Positions 35,011-46,867 of a stretch of DNA of 64,000 bases are shown in pieces. The notes under the pieces are model-generated. The model saw only the letters and a list, made by a program, of their open reading frames with translations. It ran no database searches and had not been told where the DNA came from. A program made the translations under genes and the position numbers. This DNA comes from Odobenus rosmarus divergens (taxonomy: Eukaryota > Chordata > Mammalia > Carnivora > Odobenidae): NCBI RefSeq assembly GCF_000321225.1, contig NW_004450402.1:1465690-1529689 (forward strand), given 5' to 3'. Every line of letters begins with the position of its first letter. Positions within the stretch are counted from its first letter, which is position 1.

Positions 35011-37798
35011 ATAGAAAGCTGTCTCATGCACTTCTATTAAGGAATGGATTTGACTCTATATTAGCAAAGGCTTCAGAACTGTCAGCTGTAGAAAAACAAA
35101 TGTTTTCAGTGAACTGATTACAGGTGCAAATGAAAAGCCATTCTTCACACTTGCAAAATGTGCACATAAAGGGAGTTGCCAGCCATGTTTATAGTAGCAG
35201 CATTTTTTAATTAGAAAAGATTATAAGACACATCGTATATGCAGTTCCTAGTGATGAAAACAGGAATAATCAAATAATAGCCATGATTTTGCAAAACATA
35301 GCCTTTTATCAAGCACTTATTGAAGCTACCAAGTGATCCTAAAGATTCACCAAATATCCTGCACATCACTAAACACTAATGCTAAAAGTTCATTTCCTTC
35401 AAGTCTTCAATGAATTATGACATGTCTATACTGTTAATAGCATGCTAACTAAGACATTCATACCGTTTCCTCTACTTTAGGCACTTGTGTTCCCCCATCA
35501 TAGCGTATAACTCAGTGTTTTATTCATAATAAGTATTCCATAATTACTTTACAGAAAATACCCACAGTGAGCACAAATGTAATTCTTTAATCAAACAGTG
35601 GATGAATTCACTTTAAAGGGTATGATACTATTGAAACATCCATATTAAGCATGAGCTTTAATTCAGAACGGATTATAGCTTGTGAGTCAAATAATTACAG
35701 GTTTCATGTTTTGCATGTTTATTTCCTAGTCTGTTTTCCATCTTTTCTTTGCAAAAAAATTGGACTCATTTGGTCCCTTATAGATCCCTGATTCCCATAT
35801 CTGTCATCCTCTCATCTGAAAAAAATTACCATTTTATCACTGAAGTCATAATGCCATAAAACAGGTGTCACAAAAACTTTCCATGACCTCACATATGTGA
35901 AAACATTAATGAATTGCAAAAGTCAATATCGGTGTTCCTCATTTTGGCACAGAAAGAACACATGTGTCCCAAGATGAATCACACAGGAATGTGTACCGGA
36001 ACCAACAGGGAATCAGGAAGGCAGCTGCTTTCTTGGCAACAGAAGTGACAGCATCTGGAGCTTCTGTGGAGGCAGACTGCATCGAGGTTCGTGATTCTCC
36101 CCTGCGATGCTACTAAAGCAACATATCTCTGACTATCACGTGAGAAGTGCTATTGTTATTTCTACATAGCTAACAAAGGGACTGGCCATGACATGTGCTT
36201 ACCACCGTATTAGAAGACCACTTTTCTATGCAAGACATCACAAAGATCCAGAATGAAACTACCAAAGTAACTTACCTCCAACAAATAGAAAGTTTCCTTC
36301 TCACATAAAGTCCAGGATAGGCAACTGAGAGCTGATGTGGTGGCTTCATCATCACCTGGGGCTTGGGCTGCTTTCGGTTCCACCTCATGATTACTTATGC
36401 TTGGTCCAACATGGTGATCCAACCATCATATCTGAGTTCTAAACAGGAAGCAGGTAGGAAGGAGCAGGTTTAAAGCACACCTACAACCTATCTCAATGAG
36501 GTTTCCCAGAAACTGTCCTGCACTGCCACTTCTATCCCTTCAGCTAGACCTTTAGGCATACGACCATCCTAGCTGCAAATGTTGTCCTTATTCCAGGCAA
36601 TCATGTGCCCAGGTACAATCATGTGCCTTAGAGTTCTCAGAAGAGGAGATGGATATTAGGATGGGCAATTCGAATCTATGCCACAGTAGCTAAAATGCCA
36701 AGAATCTGAGTAGATTACAAGACAAAAAATAGTTTGGATCTTGGATATCATTATAGCACAGATCTAGAGAGAAGGGAATGCTGTGGGGCTTGGCTTTGCT
36801 ACTCACCCATGAATCAATCCAACTTGTATTTACAGAGTTCTCGTACAACATAAGTCCTCGCACATTAGAAATTATTTTTAATACCACAAGTTATACAGCC
36901 CTCGGATAGTTTCCAATCAATCTCAGTGGCCAGAATCCCTTATGGGACTTATTTTTATTACATACACGGTCAAAGAAATGTTTACGTATCAGAATGCCTT
37001 TGGTCACCCAAATTGTGATTTAGATGTCAAGCAGGAGCCAAGGAGCAGAGAAGTTGAGATGGCTGATAAATGGAGACCTAGGACAAGAAATCATGAGGAA
37101 GAAGCTAGCAATAGTGGATTGACACCTCGTTAAACCCTCACTACTGCCCTCCCAAGTCTTTGTCACCCAAGCTCAGGCCAGTTAGTCATACTAGAACATA
37201 GGCCAGCCATGTACAATGCCAACCTAAAACAGTCCATGTGGAGAAACAAACGGCTCCATTTAACGCAGTGGGACAGTTTCAATAATACAGTAAACTCAAA
37301 TGAGGAGTACAGTTCAATCACTGAGGTACTTGGCAGAAAACAGAAAAAAGCCTCTTGGCAATCCACTTGTGTCATGTTTTTGAATGTCTCAAGCTTCTTC
37401 CTGTCTCTTTTGAGGTAGACAATATAGATTTTTCAAAAAAAGGACAGGTTTTTCACATTGGTCTCTAATACAAAAAGGTAGCCAAATTTTTTTTAGCCAT
37501 TTCAGGGTCATTCTGTTTTTTTGTTTTGTTTGCTTGTGTTTGGTTTTGCTCTTTTAATGTGATAATATGATTGGGGAGCCGATGTGTCTTCTCTCCTACC
37601 ACTATTTGGTAGTAATTCTACCATAATTATTCCACAGGGTAATCCCAATGTACTTCTACCTTCTGTCAGTGCTCCTGCATATAATAAATATTGTGGTTCA
37701 ACATCACCAACCGATGACAAGTATTCACAAGGACTTTCCAGTGAAAACATGTTCTACCCCAATACTTTCAAAAGGAAAGGGAAGTTCTCTTAATAGAA
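35011..37798. other. Unique sequence, nothing recognised
   Basis: 2.8 kb without a confident repeat or gene. Frames of 63-80 codons occur on both strands (for example 37508-37793) with no recognisable protein. A very weak L2-like end may lie near 35470-35560. Confidence 0.45.
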
Positions 37799-38325
37799 TG
37801 TGGTAGCCAGCCTCCAAAATGGCCCCTAACAATCCTCACTTCCTGTATTAATTCATGCCATGTGTTAGTCTCCTTCTGTATGAATCAGAGCTGGTCTATC
37901 CGATAACTAAAGTATAGGCAGATGTGACAGCATGACTTCCAAGGATAGGCTATCAATGGCATTGAAGTTTTGGTTTGTCTGAATGGCTCAGTTTGGTGGA
38001 AACCAGCCACCACATCATAAGGACAGTCAACCAACCATATGGAGAGGCCCTCAGGGAGAGGAACTGAGACCTTCCACCAACAGTCAGCTCCAATTTGCCA
38101 GTCATACGAGTTAGTTACCTTTGTAACTAGTCAAGCCTTCAGATGACTGTAGTCCCACCTGACATCTGACTGCCATCTCATGAGAAACTTCAAGTTAGAA
38201 CAGTTCGGCCAAGCTGTTCCCATACTCCTAACCTACAGAAAAGGCAATAGATAATAATTGGTTAGATTGTTATAAGCTTCTAAACTGGGTGGCAATGTGT
38301 TACACAGCAATAGATAACTAACACA
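37799..38325 (+). mobile_element. MLT1-family LTR (MaLR), plus
   Basis: TGTGGTAGCCAGCCTCCAAAAT, GGCCCCTAACAATCCTCAC, GGAGAGGCCCTCAGGGAGAGG, AAGCCTTCAGATGACTGTAG, ending AACTGGGTGGCAATGTG and GCAATAGATAACTAACACA. Near full length. Its 38199-38294 part recurs inverted at 39512-39607. Confidence 0.88.
38199..38294 (+). repeat. Inverted duplication, arm A (inside MLT1)
   Basis: Ninety-six bp starting AACAGTTCGGCCAAGCTG and ending AACTGGGTGGCA. Its reverse complement at 39512-39607 matches at 94 of 96 positions, including 67 consecutive identical bases. Similarity stops sharply on both sides. Arm A carries MLT1 context, so it is the likely source copy. Confidence 0.97.
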
Positions 38326-38421
38326 CACAATCACAGATAACCCTCTCCTTTAGTGCTTTTAACCGCTGGCTAATTCCCAGAGAAATACATTGACCAGCAT
38401 CTCCCTTCAAGTGCTCCTGCA

Positions 38422-38450
38422 AAATACACACACACACACAATCAATCAAT
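38422..38450. repeat. Compound (AC)n-(AATC)n microsatellite
   Basis: About nine AC units followed by three AATC units. Confidence 0.9.
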
Positions 38451-38833
38451 CAAGTGTAATCAGATTGACCATTTGACAATATTGAATTAAATTGCACTGG
38501 TCACTCCGGTAAGGCTAGTATGAGACTAATCTGGCCTGACTAATCCTATTATCATGCCTTGCCCCTCTCTTACAGATCTCAGAAAATGTCTCCATGATGT
38601 CATATTTTAAAATAGTCCTATTGTTCCAATGAATCAAGGAGACAATCTAGGGTTTGAGGAGATGTAGCCTCCTCCAGCTGACTTTAACATTATCAGTCTG
38701 TGAAAAATGTCTCTCATTTGTTTAAGTGTCTTCATGTATCTGCCACATCTGAGCCACTTAGTTCCCTCTTGTTTCAGAAAAACATAATCTTCTCAGCCCG
38801 GGATGCGTCCAAACGCGTCATCATTACTCACTA

Positions 38834-38847
38834 CTGCCACCTCCTGG
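38834..38847 (-). promoter_or_regulatory. CTCF-like motif (candidate)
   Basis: CTGCCACCTCCTGG reads on the minus strand as CCAGGAGGTGGCAG, which matches 13 of 14 positions of the common CTCF core CCASYAGRKGGCRS. It lies in unique sequence between the two arms of the 96-bp inverted duplication. Occupancy cannot be judged from sequence. Confidence 0.4.
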
Positions 38848-39029
38848 ATGTCTAACACTGCGTAAATGTGAGATCACAATGTTTGAAGGTACCAGTTCTT
38901 GTCTAAAGACATTTAGGACTTTCCTCCAACATAGTCATGTTCACTTTTTAGTCACTTTCATTTATTTAAGCAATGAGCACTTAGCCCCACGTGTAGTAAA
39001 CCATAAGATTACAAGATGGCTTAGCTAAT

Positions 39030-39180
39030 AATTGGCGCAACAGAATGGAGTTTCCATTCATAGCTTCTCTCAACGTCTAATACTCTCTGAAACCGGCTAA
39101 CTGTGTGACTTGGAACAAATCACCTGAGCTTTCCGTGCCACCATTTAAAATAAAGCAGTAGTGTTGATCCACTGATTTAA
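39030..39180 (+). mobile_element. MIR element, plus
   Basis: CGGCTAACTGTGTGACTTGG, AACAAATCACCTGAGCTTTCC, GTGCCACCATTTAAAATAAAG follow the MIR core. Diverged, partial. Confidence 0.75.
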
Positions 39181-39511
39181 AACAGGGAGAAAAAGAAACC
39201 AAATTATTTAAAATTATGAAGTTAAATTATGCCAGCCTAAAAATGTTCAGTGTAATGGTTTAAGGGAAATCCACATATACACATTCTCACCTTTACGCTA
39301 CATATCCTGAAACTTAAAAGTTCAACTAATAAAAGTTATCCTTAATGATTTACAACTTTAATACCTTTCTCGCTTTGCGCGTCTGAATGAATACTGTGAC
39401 TCCCCCTCTTGTCAAATGCGTATCTAAATCAGAACACCTCACTTGTTTAGTATGAGTCCTCTGGTTTTAAAATATATATCTGTATTTCTGGTTAGATTGG
39501 TAATTGACCTA

Positions 39512-39607
39512 TGCCACCCAATTTAGAAGCTTATAACAACCTAACCAATTATTATCTATTGCCTTTTCTGTAGGTTAGGAGTATGGGAACAGCTTGGCCG
39601 AACTGTT
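39512..39607 (-). repeat. Inverted duplication, arm B
   Basis: Reverse-complement copy of 38199-38294, with two mismatches. The flanks (ATTGACCTA on the left, ATTCCCCTTATTTTC on the right) show no MLT1 similarity, so it is an isolated fragment of LTR sequence in unique DNA. No TSD or poly(A) is seen, which argues against retrotransposition. Confidence 0.97.
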
Positions 39608-40363
39608 ATTCCCCTTATTTTCAAAATATATACTTGAATTGTTTCTCCATTGTATTTTGTAAATCTGTTTATTTGTGACTACAGAAGCCCCCTCTTCTAT
39701 GGATCTCAAAACAATTCCTGGAAGTGGGGGGAAGTTAAGGTTACTCTTGGATTGTATTCCTGTGTAAAAGAGATTTTCTAAAACTGATATATTCAGAACT
39801 CAGATGAATAGTCAGTCACTGGGCTTCTGACTGGGGGATGATCCCAGTTTTTTTCCTGCACATGGATCCTGAAAAAATGATAAAAGCCATGTTTTAAAGG
39901 TGTCCAAATCTTCAGTCATTTCCACAAGTGAAAATGTTGACAGCTAGTTCTACAAATGTGTGCACAGCCATTATCCTTTCAACAAACAGTCCACTAGAAA
40001 GTAAGATAACACTGTATGTTACCTATATTGGAATTTGAAATTAAAAAAAAAAAGTCCACCAACATAAATACCACATTATCATGCTTCCTCTTCAATCATT
40101 TCACCAAACGCAAATGCACACACACTCACACACGTTCATTCACACAAACAGAATTTTCTAGTGCTTCTCATGGAATGCAGGTGTTGGCGGTTGTTTCATT
40201 AAATCCTGTTTGAACAATTCTCTTTCCACTTCTTCAGCTATTCTTTCTAAACTGTGAAGAAACTATGCTATGCATAGCTAAAACAGTATCGTGGAGGTAG
40301 CAAGCATTCCTCCTGGTCCCCATCCTCCACAGCAGCTCTTGGAAACAATTAGGTTAAAATGAA
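39608..40363. other. Unique sequence, nothing recognised
   Basis: AT-rich, with no repeat or gene recognised. Confidence 0.4.
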
Positions 40364-40960
40364 TTGGGGAGATTTAAATTCAAATTCGAATTTAAAATGA
40401 ACTTAAATTCCAGGTCTCTCCTCAAATCCGTCCTTGTCTATCCTGGAATGTCCTTCACCTTCCTTCACCTAAGAGGTCAGTTTTATTCCACCATTGAATT
40501 ACAAGAAATACAGTATCTCAATAAAGGAAAGACTCACCAGAGCGCTACGTCATCCTCTGCTTTTTTTTTTGGTTGCTATACTTGGAACAAATTCTGTCTG
40601 AGCAGTTCAACTATTCAATGTCCAGTGGCTTCGGCTGACAGACTACATTCCAAAGTGGACATTTACCCGGGATGGGGAGGGGAGTGTGTGGGCGGTGGAA
40701 TGACAGGGGGCCAGCTGGCGGCCATATGCAAACCAAACAGCTTGAAGTCAAGCCTGCCTGTTCCTCCCACTGTCCCATCCTCTTGTACTTGCAGCTCGGT
40801 GTCAGTGCTACCCAACCGCCTCTCCCGTGCCGACCAGAGAACACTGTCTAGACGGCCTAGCCTATTTTTTTTCCTCTCTGCTTCCCATTGAGTCCTCACC
40901 TCCCCACTGTGCAAGGAGCAGGCACCCTGAGGGTCTCATGTCGTTATTTTCCCATTTGCC
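40364..40960 (+). other. GC-richer unique block with the longest open frame (175 codons)
   Basis: The sequence is unique. Its right part (40530-40920) is clearly GC-richer than its surroundings and has several CpGs. The frame 40364-40891 encodes a low-complexity N-terminus (FKFKFEFKMNLN), a Ser/Thr/Pro-rich middle and an FFFL run from the T-tract at 40864. No domain, signal peptide or known family is visible, and opposite-strand frames overlap it. Nearby motifs: CTACGTCATC (CRE-like), ATATGCAAA (octamer-like), CCAGCTGG (E-box). I read it as possible regulatory DNA rather than a gene. Confidence 0.3.
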
Positions 40961-41660
40961 ACCCCATGCTGCGAATTTAATTTTAGCACTGTGCATGTGA
41001 AGAATTGTCCATTTATATTCTTAAAAGGCAAGAGAGGCCATTAGGCTTGTTCTCATATTCGAATGTTCCTTTCCAGTAACAGTGGGAGCTGTCCGATTTG
41101 ATGGATTTTTGAAGCTGCGATCTTTGACACATAAAATGTCGTATAAAGACTTTAAATTCTAGGACTGGGTTATTTGGGGGGTAAAGAAGAAAAGCACCTT
41201 CCCAGGAGTTGTAGTTCTTGATGATTAATGCTTATGAAATATGACAGATACTATGAGAAAAATACCAGGTGACAAGAATGTAGCACTTCACAATTATTTC
41301 AAGAATTTTATTTTTATCCTACTAACCCCTCCAATCCCTCCTCACCATCTCCAGCTCTACGAAGGAAATCTTGACTTGGAGAGAGTGGAGAAACCAAAGT
41401 GATTCTTTCCTTTATTGAAACAAAACGCTAATCATATTTCCCTTCTTTTGCAATTGCAGATCAAACACACGTACAAACACGAAGATGCTTTACTCTCTGC
41501 TTAAGGTTTTGTGAGGAAAATGGACAAGGATGGGTGAGTGGAAGAAGAAAAAGGAAGGTGATGAGGGTAGAGAACTGATTGTGTAACTGGATGTGCTACA
41601 TCTACTTCAAAGAGGAGCAAGTATCGTGTCCAAAGAACACCCACATCCTCTTGCTACTTT
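40961..41660. other. Unique sequence, nothing recognised
   Basis: No repeat or gene recognised. Confidence 0.4.
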
Positions 41661-41674
41661 CCACTGCACTTTTT

Positions 41675-42169
41675 AAAAATAATTTTTATTTTTAGAGCAG
41701 TTTTAGGTTCACGGAAAAATCGAGCAGAAGGTACAGAGAGTTCCCATATACCTCCTGTCCCTACACATGCAGAACCTTACCCATTACCAACATCCCCACT
41801 GGAATGGTACATTTGTCACAAATGAGGAACCTGTATTGTTACATCATTATCATCCAAAGTCTGTAGTTTACATTAGGGCTTACTCTCAGTATTGTACATT
41901 CCATAGATTTTGACAGATGCATAATGACATGCATCCACCATTATGGTATCATACAGAGCAGTTTCACTGCCCTAAAAATCCTCTGTACTCTGCCCGTTCA
42001 CCCCTTCCTCCCTACTTGCCCCTGGCAACCATGATCATTTTACTGTCTCCATAATTTTGCTTTTTTCCAGAAGGTCATATAGTTGGAATCAAATGGTTTG
42101 TAGCCTTTCCAGATTGGCCTATTTCACTTAGAAATATGCAACTTTCATCCTTATCTTTTCATAATTTTC
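41675..42169 (-). mobile_element. L1 3' UTR fragment (L1MB/L1MC type), minus
   Basis: On the plus strand: AGAGCAGTTTTAGGTTCACGG, GTACAGAGAGTTCCCATATAC, TACATTAGGGCTTACTCTCAG, CCTCTGTACTCTGCCCG, CTGGCAACCATGATCATTTTAC. This is the reverse complement of an old L1 3' end. A TSD-like pair CCACTGCACTTTT / CCACTGCATTTT flanks it (41661-41674 and 42170-42182, 1-2 differences). Confidence 0.9.
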
Positions 42170-42387
42170 CCACTGCATTTTAATTGATTGCAGACATGGA
42201 TACTAACCAAATCCTAGGACACAGTTAAAATGAACATAAGGTTCAGAGAATAGATGACATTAGTTTCCCAAGAAAGAACCAGAAAGAAAACAGTAAAACA
42301 GTGTCTTCTTCTGCCTTTAATGCCATTTTCCGTTTTAGTAATTTCAAACAAAACCACAAAAACAAAGTATGGGAGGCTGAAGCACAC

Positions 42388-42560
42388 AGTGAAAAGAGCC
42401 AGAAAGACCCGGCTATGGAACCCAACTCTCATTCTTGTATACCTATAAGGTTTGGGGAAAGTTTCTTAGCATCTGTGTAAAAATAGGCTGTTTTTAGAGC
42501 TTCATATAACACCAGCACAGTATCCAGTCCATCATAAGGACTCAAAAAAATTATTAGAGT
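42388..42560 (+). mobile_element. MIR element, plus
   Basis: GAGCCAGAAAGACCCGGCT, GGTTTGGGGAAAGTTTCTTAGC, ATCTGTGTAAAAATAGGC, ACACCAGCACAGTATCCAG follow MIR order. Diverged. Confidence 0.7.
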
Positions 42561-43554
42561 ATCATAATGCAGTTGTGTGGCAGTATATGATGATTAACAA
42601 AGAGGCATTCTCTGTCTCTGAACTTGAAACTGAAGAAAGTGAATGTGCCTTCTGAACTAGAAAAATGCATATGATGGTTGTAACTGTAGATTTTAACCAA
42701 TCTAAAGAATTTAGAAAAACTCAAAAGTGAAACCAAAGTAATTATAATTTGGTAACAAGGAGCCATTGCAATTGAATGGTCTCATGTCTAAAGAAGGCCT
42801 CAATATATTTAAAAAAAAAAAAAAAGTAGGACTGAATAAACCAGAGGAGGATGGTCAGATGAAAAAAAAAAAAAATAGATGCCAACATCCCAGAGCTTGG
42901 TAGTTTCCAGCCTACCCTGGGGAGAGTGACTGGGAATATGGAGCATGTGAACTCCTCAGATAGGTTACCCTATTGCAGAGCAGGTATGATTCATTGGGCA
43001 TCACCTGACTTGGATGAAATATCCTTTATTATCCTTTATTTCACCTTCCTCAATGCTGAACAACTTTCTAATGATTCATTTGGCTTCTAGTCATATTGAA
43101 AAAAGTGTCCTGTATAGCAGGCACCACCATCCCACTCTAGAAAAAGTATCTCCCATTGTATTTTCATGAACTGTCTATCTGGCTTATCTACTACAGTCTC
43201 TTTTAAGGTGATTGGCATTACCTCACTTCTCCGAGTCCAGTGAATGCTGGGATACTGAATGATTCAGAGGTGGTCTGAACCGCAGTGAATTCACCAGCCA
43301 ATTTGGTTTCTCAGCAGTCATCTCGTCTTCCCGTCTTCCTGTCTTCTCCCAATGGCATCTTGTCTTCCTCCTATGCCTTACCCTTTTCCTACCCATCATA
43401 GTAATCAGGATTGCTTAAAAACCATGTTTGATTTCCAATGGAAGATAGAAGAAAAATTTCAAGGGAAGATGGTGCTGTCCCAGGAAATGAAATAAAGGAA
43501 ATGACTCTTTAGGTTATAGCAAAAATTCCTCCAATTTTTCAGTTATTTTGGTGG
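42561..43554. other. Unique sequence, nothing recognised
   Basis: Contains short A runs at about 42810-42826 and 42859-42874. No gene or repeat assigned. Confidence 0.4.
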
Positions 43555-43800
43555 TGGGAAGGAGGCAATAATTCTCAAAGTGAAAAAGTCTCAAATAAAA
43601 TAAAACGTAACAAACGTTAAAATAAGAAGATAGAAGATATGTCACACAATGAGCAATATAGGAAACAATTCCAGTGATCTCGGAGATGTGGGCAATAATT
43701 CTCAAAGCAAAATAAAATGTAGACATTTTTAAAAGAAGAAAGTAAAAGATATGCCCCCAAAAGAAAGATATAGGGAGCACTACTTTCAAAAAAAGGGTAA
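43555..43800. repeat. Diverged tandem duplication, unit about 127 bp
   Basis: GGCAATAATTCTCAAAG occurs at 43564 and 43691. After it both copies share blocks (AAAATAAAAYGTA, AAGAAGATAGAAGATATG / AAGAAAGTAAAAGATATG, GCAATATAGG / AAGATATAGG). Copies differ by indels and many substitutions, so the event is old. Frames across it on the minus strand (91 and 99 codons) are repeated-sequence artefacts. Confidence 0.75.
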
Positions 43801-46800
43801 TTAAGAAACAAAAATAAAGATCTTGGTATTAGGCTTGCCAACTGGAAATTACTGAATTTAAGATAAATGGCCTTGAAAGCTGCACCAAACTGAGTCCATT
43901 TTAGTGGACTATTCAAGACAGAGAACTATCTCTCAGGTCCTTTGGAAAATAATAGAATTCAAGTGTAGTACTAATCCAATAAAGAATTTTCAAGAGTCAA
44001 CATCAGCTACTTAGCATGGTGATAAGCTCAAAGCCAGTACTGTTGACTCCATTTCCGTTCCGCAGAAGTATAGCTTTGCTATTAAACTATGGCTTTAGGG
44101 GATATTTAGACCTTTTCCCCCTAACCACCCCTAGTAATTTATTCCATCTGGAAGATCTGCATCAAGAATAATTTAAAATCTTCAGGCTCTATTCTCTCCT
44201 GGTGCAGAAGCGTAACTCCCATTAGTGCTAATGAAAGCTATCTGTACATCTCAAGAAATGTACCTCTCATAAGTGCTTAAGAACCAAAATGTTTTATGTC
44301 CTGCGAGAGAAGCAGCATTAAAGAGAATCTGGATACTAACAAAGTTAAAATGCAAAGGGTGGATTGTTTTCCAGATGACAGTATTCCTTAAAAAGTATGT
44401 CATGTTTCTGTCAAAAAAAAAAAAAAAAAAGCCCAGCAGGGTTCTCACATACTCACTGGGGAAAAATTAAACATACACAAAGAATAAGAAATACTTCTAT
44501 TTTAAAAAAGGAAGTTTGGAGTTTGGGATTGCTATTCTTGCCTTTTTTTTTTTTTTTTTGAGAGGAGAAGGGATATGTGTGTGCCTTAAGAGTATAATAC
44601 TTTTCTGCATTCATTGATAGGCCTTAAATAATATGCTATGGTTCTTTGGTTTGCAGTAGGATGCAAAAGAAAAAAATCTCTGCACTTTCTATCTGTCTTT
44701 GTGGTGGCCCAGATTGAGTAGGGAAATATATTTGCCAGAAAGTGAGAGAGAGAGGACATACTTCATCTGCAGAGTACCCCTTTGTGTAGGGTCAGAAGCT
44801 GATCCAGTCTTGTGCGAGCCCTATCCTCTTCTAGCTAGATTATTCGCAGGTTAGAAATACGTTTTGTAAATTTGTGACGAGAAGCGTGTCATTTCCCACC
44901 TCCATCTCACTCCACTGCTGTTGGATTCTGCTTTTCTGGCCAGCAGGCTGCTGGATTCCACAGAGTATCCCCAAACCACACACAGAGCAGCCTGCAGCCA
45001 TTTCCTTCCACAGCATCACCAACCTTGGAGCTTCCTCCCACAAGTTCCCCTGGACAGCTCGGGAGCTTGTTTGGAATACCAAAATTTCTGAGCTCCTGCA
45101 AGCGGTTTTAAACCTCCCCCCACCCCTTAATGAAACAAAAGGGATATTTGATGCTTCCTGAAAACACAGACATAATCCTAAGGGAGATTAAAGGATTTCA
45201 TCATATTGTGGAATCAAATGGCTGTTCAAAAAAACTGGGATCATCTCCAAGTTTTGATGTGGGGAAAATTTTGGTTATCACAACATTATCAGTGAGGCTG
45301 TACGTGGCACAAAACATTGATATAAAGCAACATCGCTGCTGATTAAACACTATTAGCATATTCATTTGGAAACACAAATGTAAACACAGATTTCCAATGT
45401 TTGCATCATGTACCATTGCAATATTCATCTTTGGGCAAGAATGAATAAATAGAGACGCAGAGACAGAAGAAAAGCTATGGTGCACACTCAAAGAATGTGT
45501 AAATGAATGCTTAAAGTAGCTGAGGAGGTCTTATTTATCTTATTTAAAAAAAAAACTGGTTAAGTTCTCTTTTATTTTTTTTTCCTTACAGCTTGTAGCT
45601 ATTATGTACTTGTGATCTTGCCAAGTGGAATGTAGCTAGGAGCATATGTTTAATAAAAGTGTGTGCAGGCGCGCGTACATACCCACACACATTAAAGCAA
45701 TACCATGGTTTCCTCTGAAACTGACAGATATAAAGCCCTTTGGGAATTGAGGCACTCCTCTATTTTAACTCTCCACATTATGTTCAGGCACTTGGAGTCT
45801 GAGTATGTTAGAGCAAAGGGAAATAAGTAAGCCTTATGCACATCAAGAGCAGTAAGAGTTGACAGTCTGGAGCACTTACTTTTGTTTGTCCGGATTTTTA
45901 AAGTGTTTTTCCCCCAGTTTTGGATTTCGTGCATTTTCAAGGTGCCAGAAACTCAATCAATATTGTGTATCGTTGTTTCCTTCTGCACTGACTTCTACCA
46001 AGCTCACAGTCGATGTATAGCCCACCTCTACTACCATCCAGATCTTAGTAGTGGTACTTTGTGCCTTTATACCTCTTTCTTTCCCTTCCACAAATTCCTA
46101 ATTTGTTGTTGTAAACTGCTCCAAATTCTTCATGGATTAAGGGTGACCATAAACAAATAATTTTCAAATACGTACACATATTCATGAAGAGACATATTAA
46201 GAGAATATTAAAGTTATGTTTAGATTGGGCTGAAGTAGTCCTTTATCCTATATCTGCAGGCGTCAAAGATGGAGTCCTTGAAAGGAAAAGTCTGAGATTC
46301 AAAAACCTGAACTCATATCCAAATTTTGCAACTCCCTAAGGATATAATTGTATAATTTTCTCATAGTCAATTAACCTTTGTAAGCTTCTTAATTTGGAAG
46401 ATGGTATAGTTGCAATACATAAGTGGTTTTAGACTTTTTTTTAGTAATGGGATCCTTTGTTTCATGTAAAAACTTACCCAGAACCAACATTTAAAAGAAC
46501 CAAAATGGAAATGAGCCAAGTTGAAGCTGGATGGAGTATGGTGCTCCTTCTCTACAACCTTATCTTTCACCTCCCATTTCACCTTCCTTGTCACCACGGC
46601 TACCTACAACACCTCTTCCGTGAAATCTAAGGAACACTATTGAAAACCGGTGAAATACATCATCTCCATGGTCTCATTCAGACTGAATTTATTTATTTCT
46701 AGGTATACTTAGAAGAGTGATGGTCAAAAAAATTAACATATACAATATGGGCGTCGACCAGTCAGAATGAACTCCGGCTGAAACCAAGCAGTATCCTGTA

Positions 46801-46867
46801 TCTCCACCTGCCTACCAGGTGAAGATCGGTACTGACTCTGAGAATTTAATTGTAAACAACCTTAGTG
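43801..46867. other. Unique sequence, nothing recognised
   Basis: Contains an A run (44413-44430) and a T run (44543-44559). A 95-codon frame at 44874-45161 lies in a slightly GC-richer patch, but overlapping frames on the other strand and no known domain make it unconvincing. A faint MIR-like patch may lie at 46300-46420. Confidence 0.45.

Noticed and set aside
38422..38450. CRISPR-like short repeats
   Set aside because: Simple AC and AATC microsatellite without spacers. The genome is mammalian.
40364..40891. 175-codon open frame as a protein gene
   Set aside because: No recognisable domain, low-complexity ends from AT-rich and T-tract sequence, overlapping frames on the opposite strand. 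Kept only as a GC-richer block.
44874..45161. 95-codon frame in a mildly GC-richer patch
   Set aside because: Overlapped by frames of similar length on the opposite strand, and no known family.
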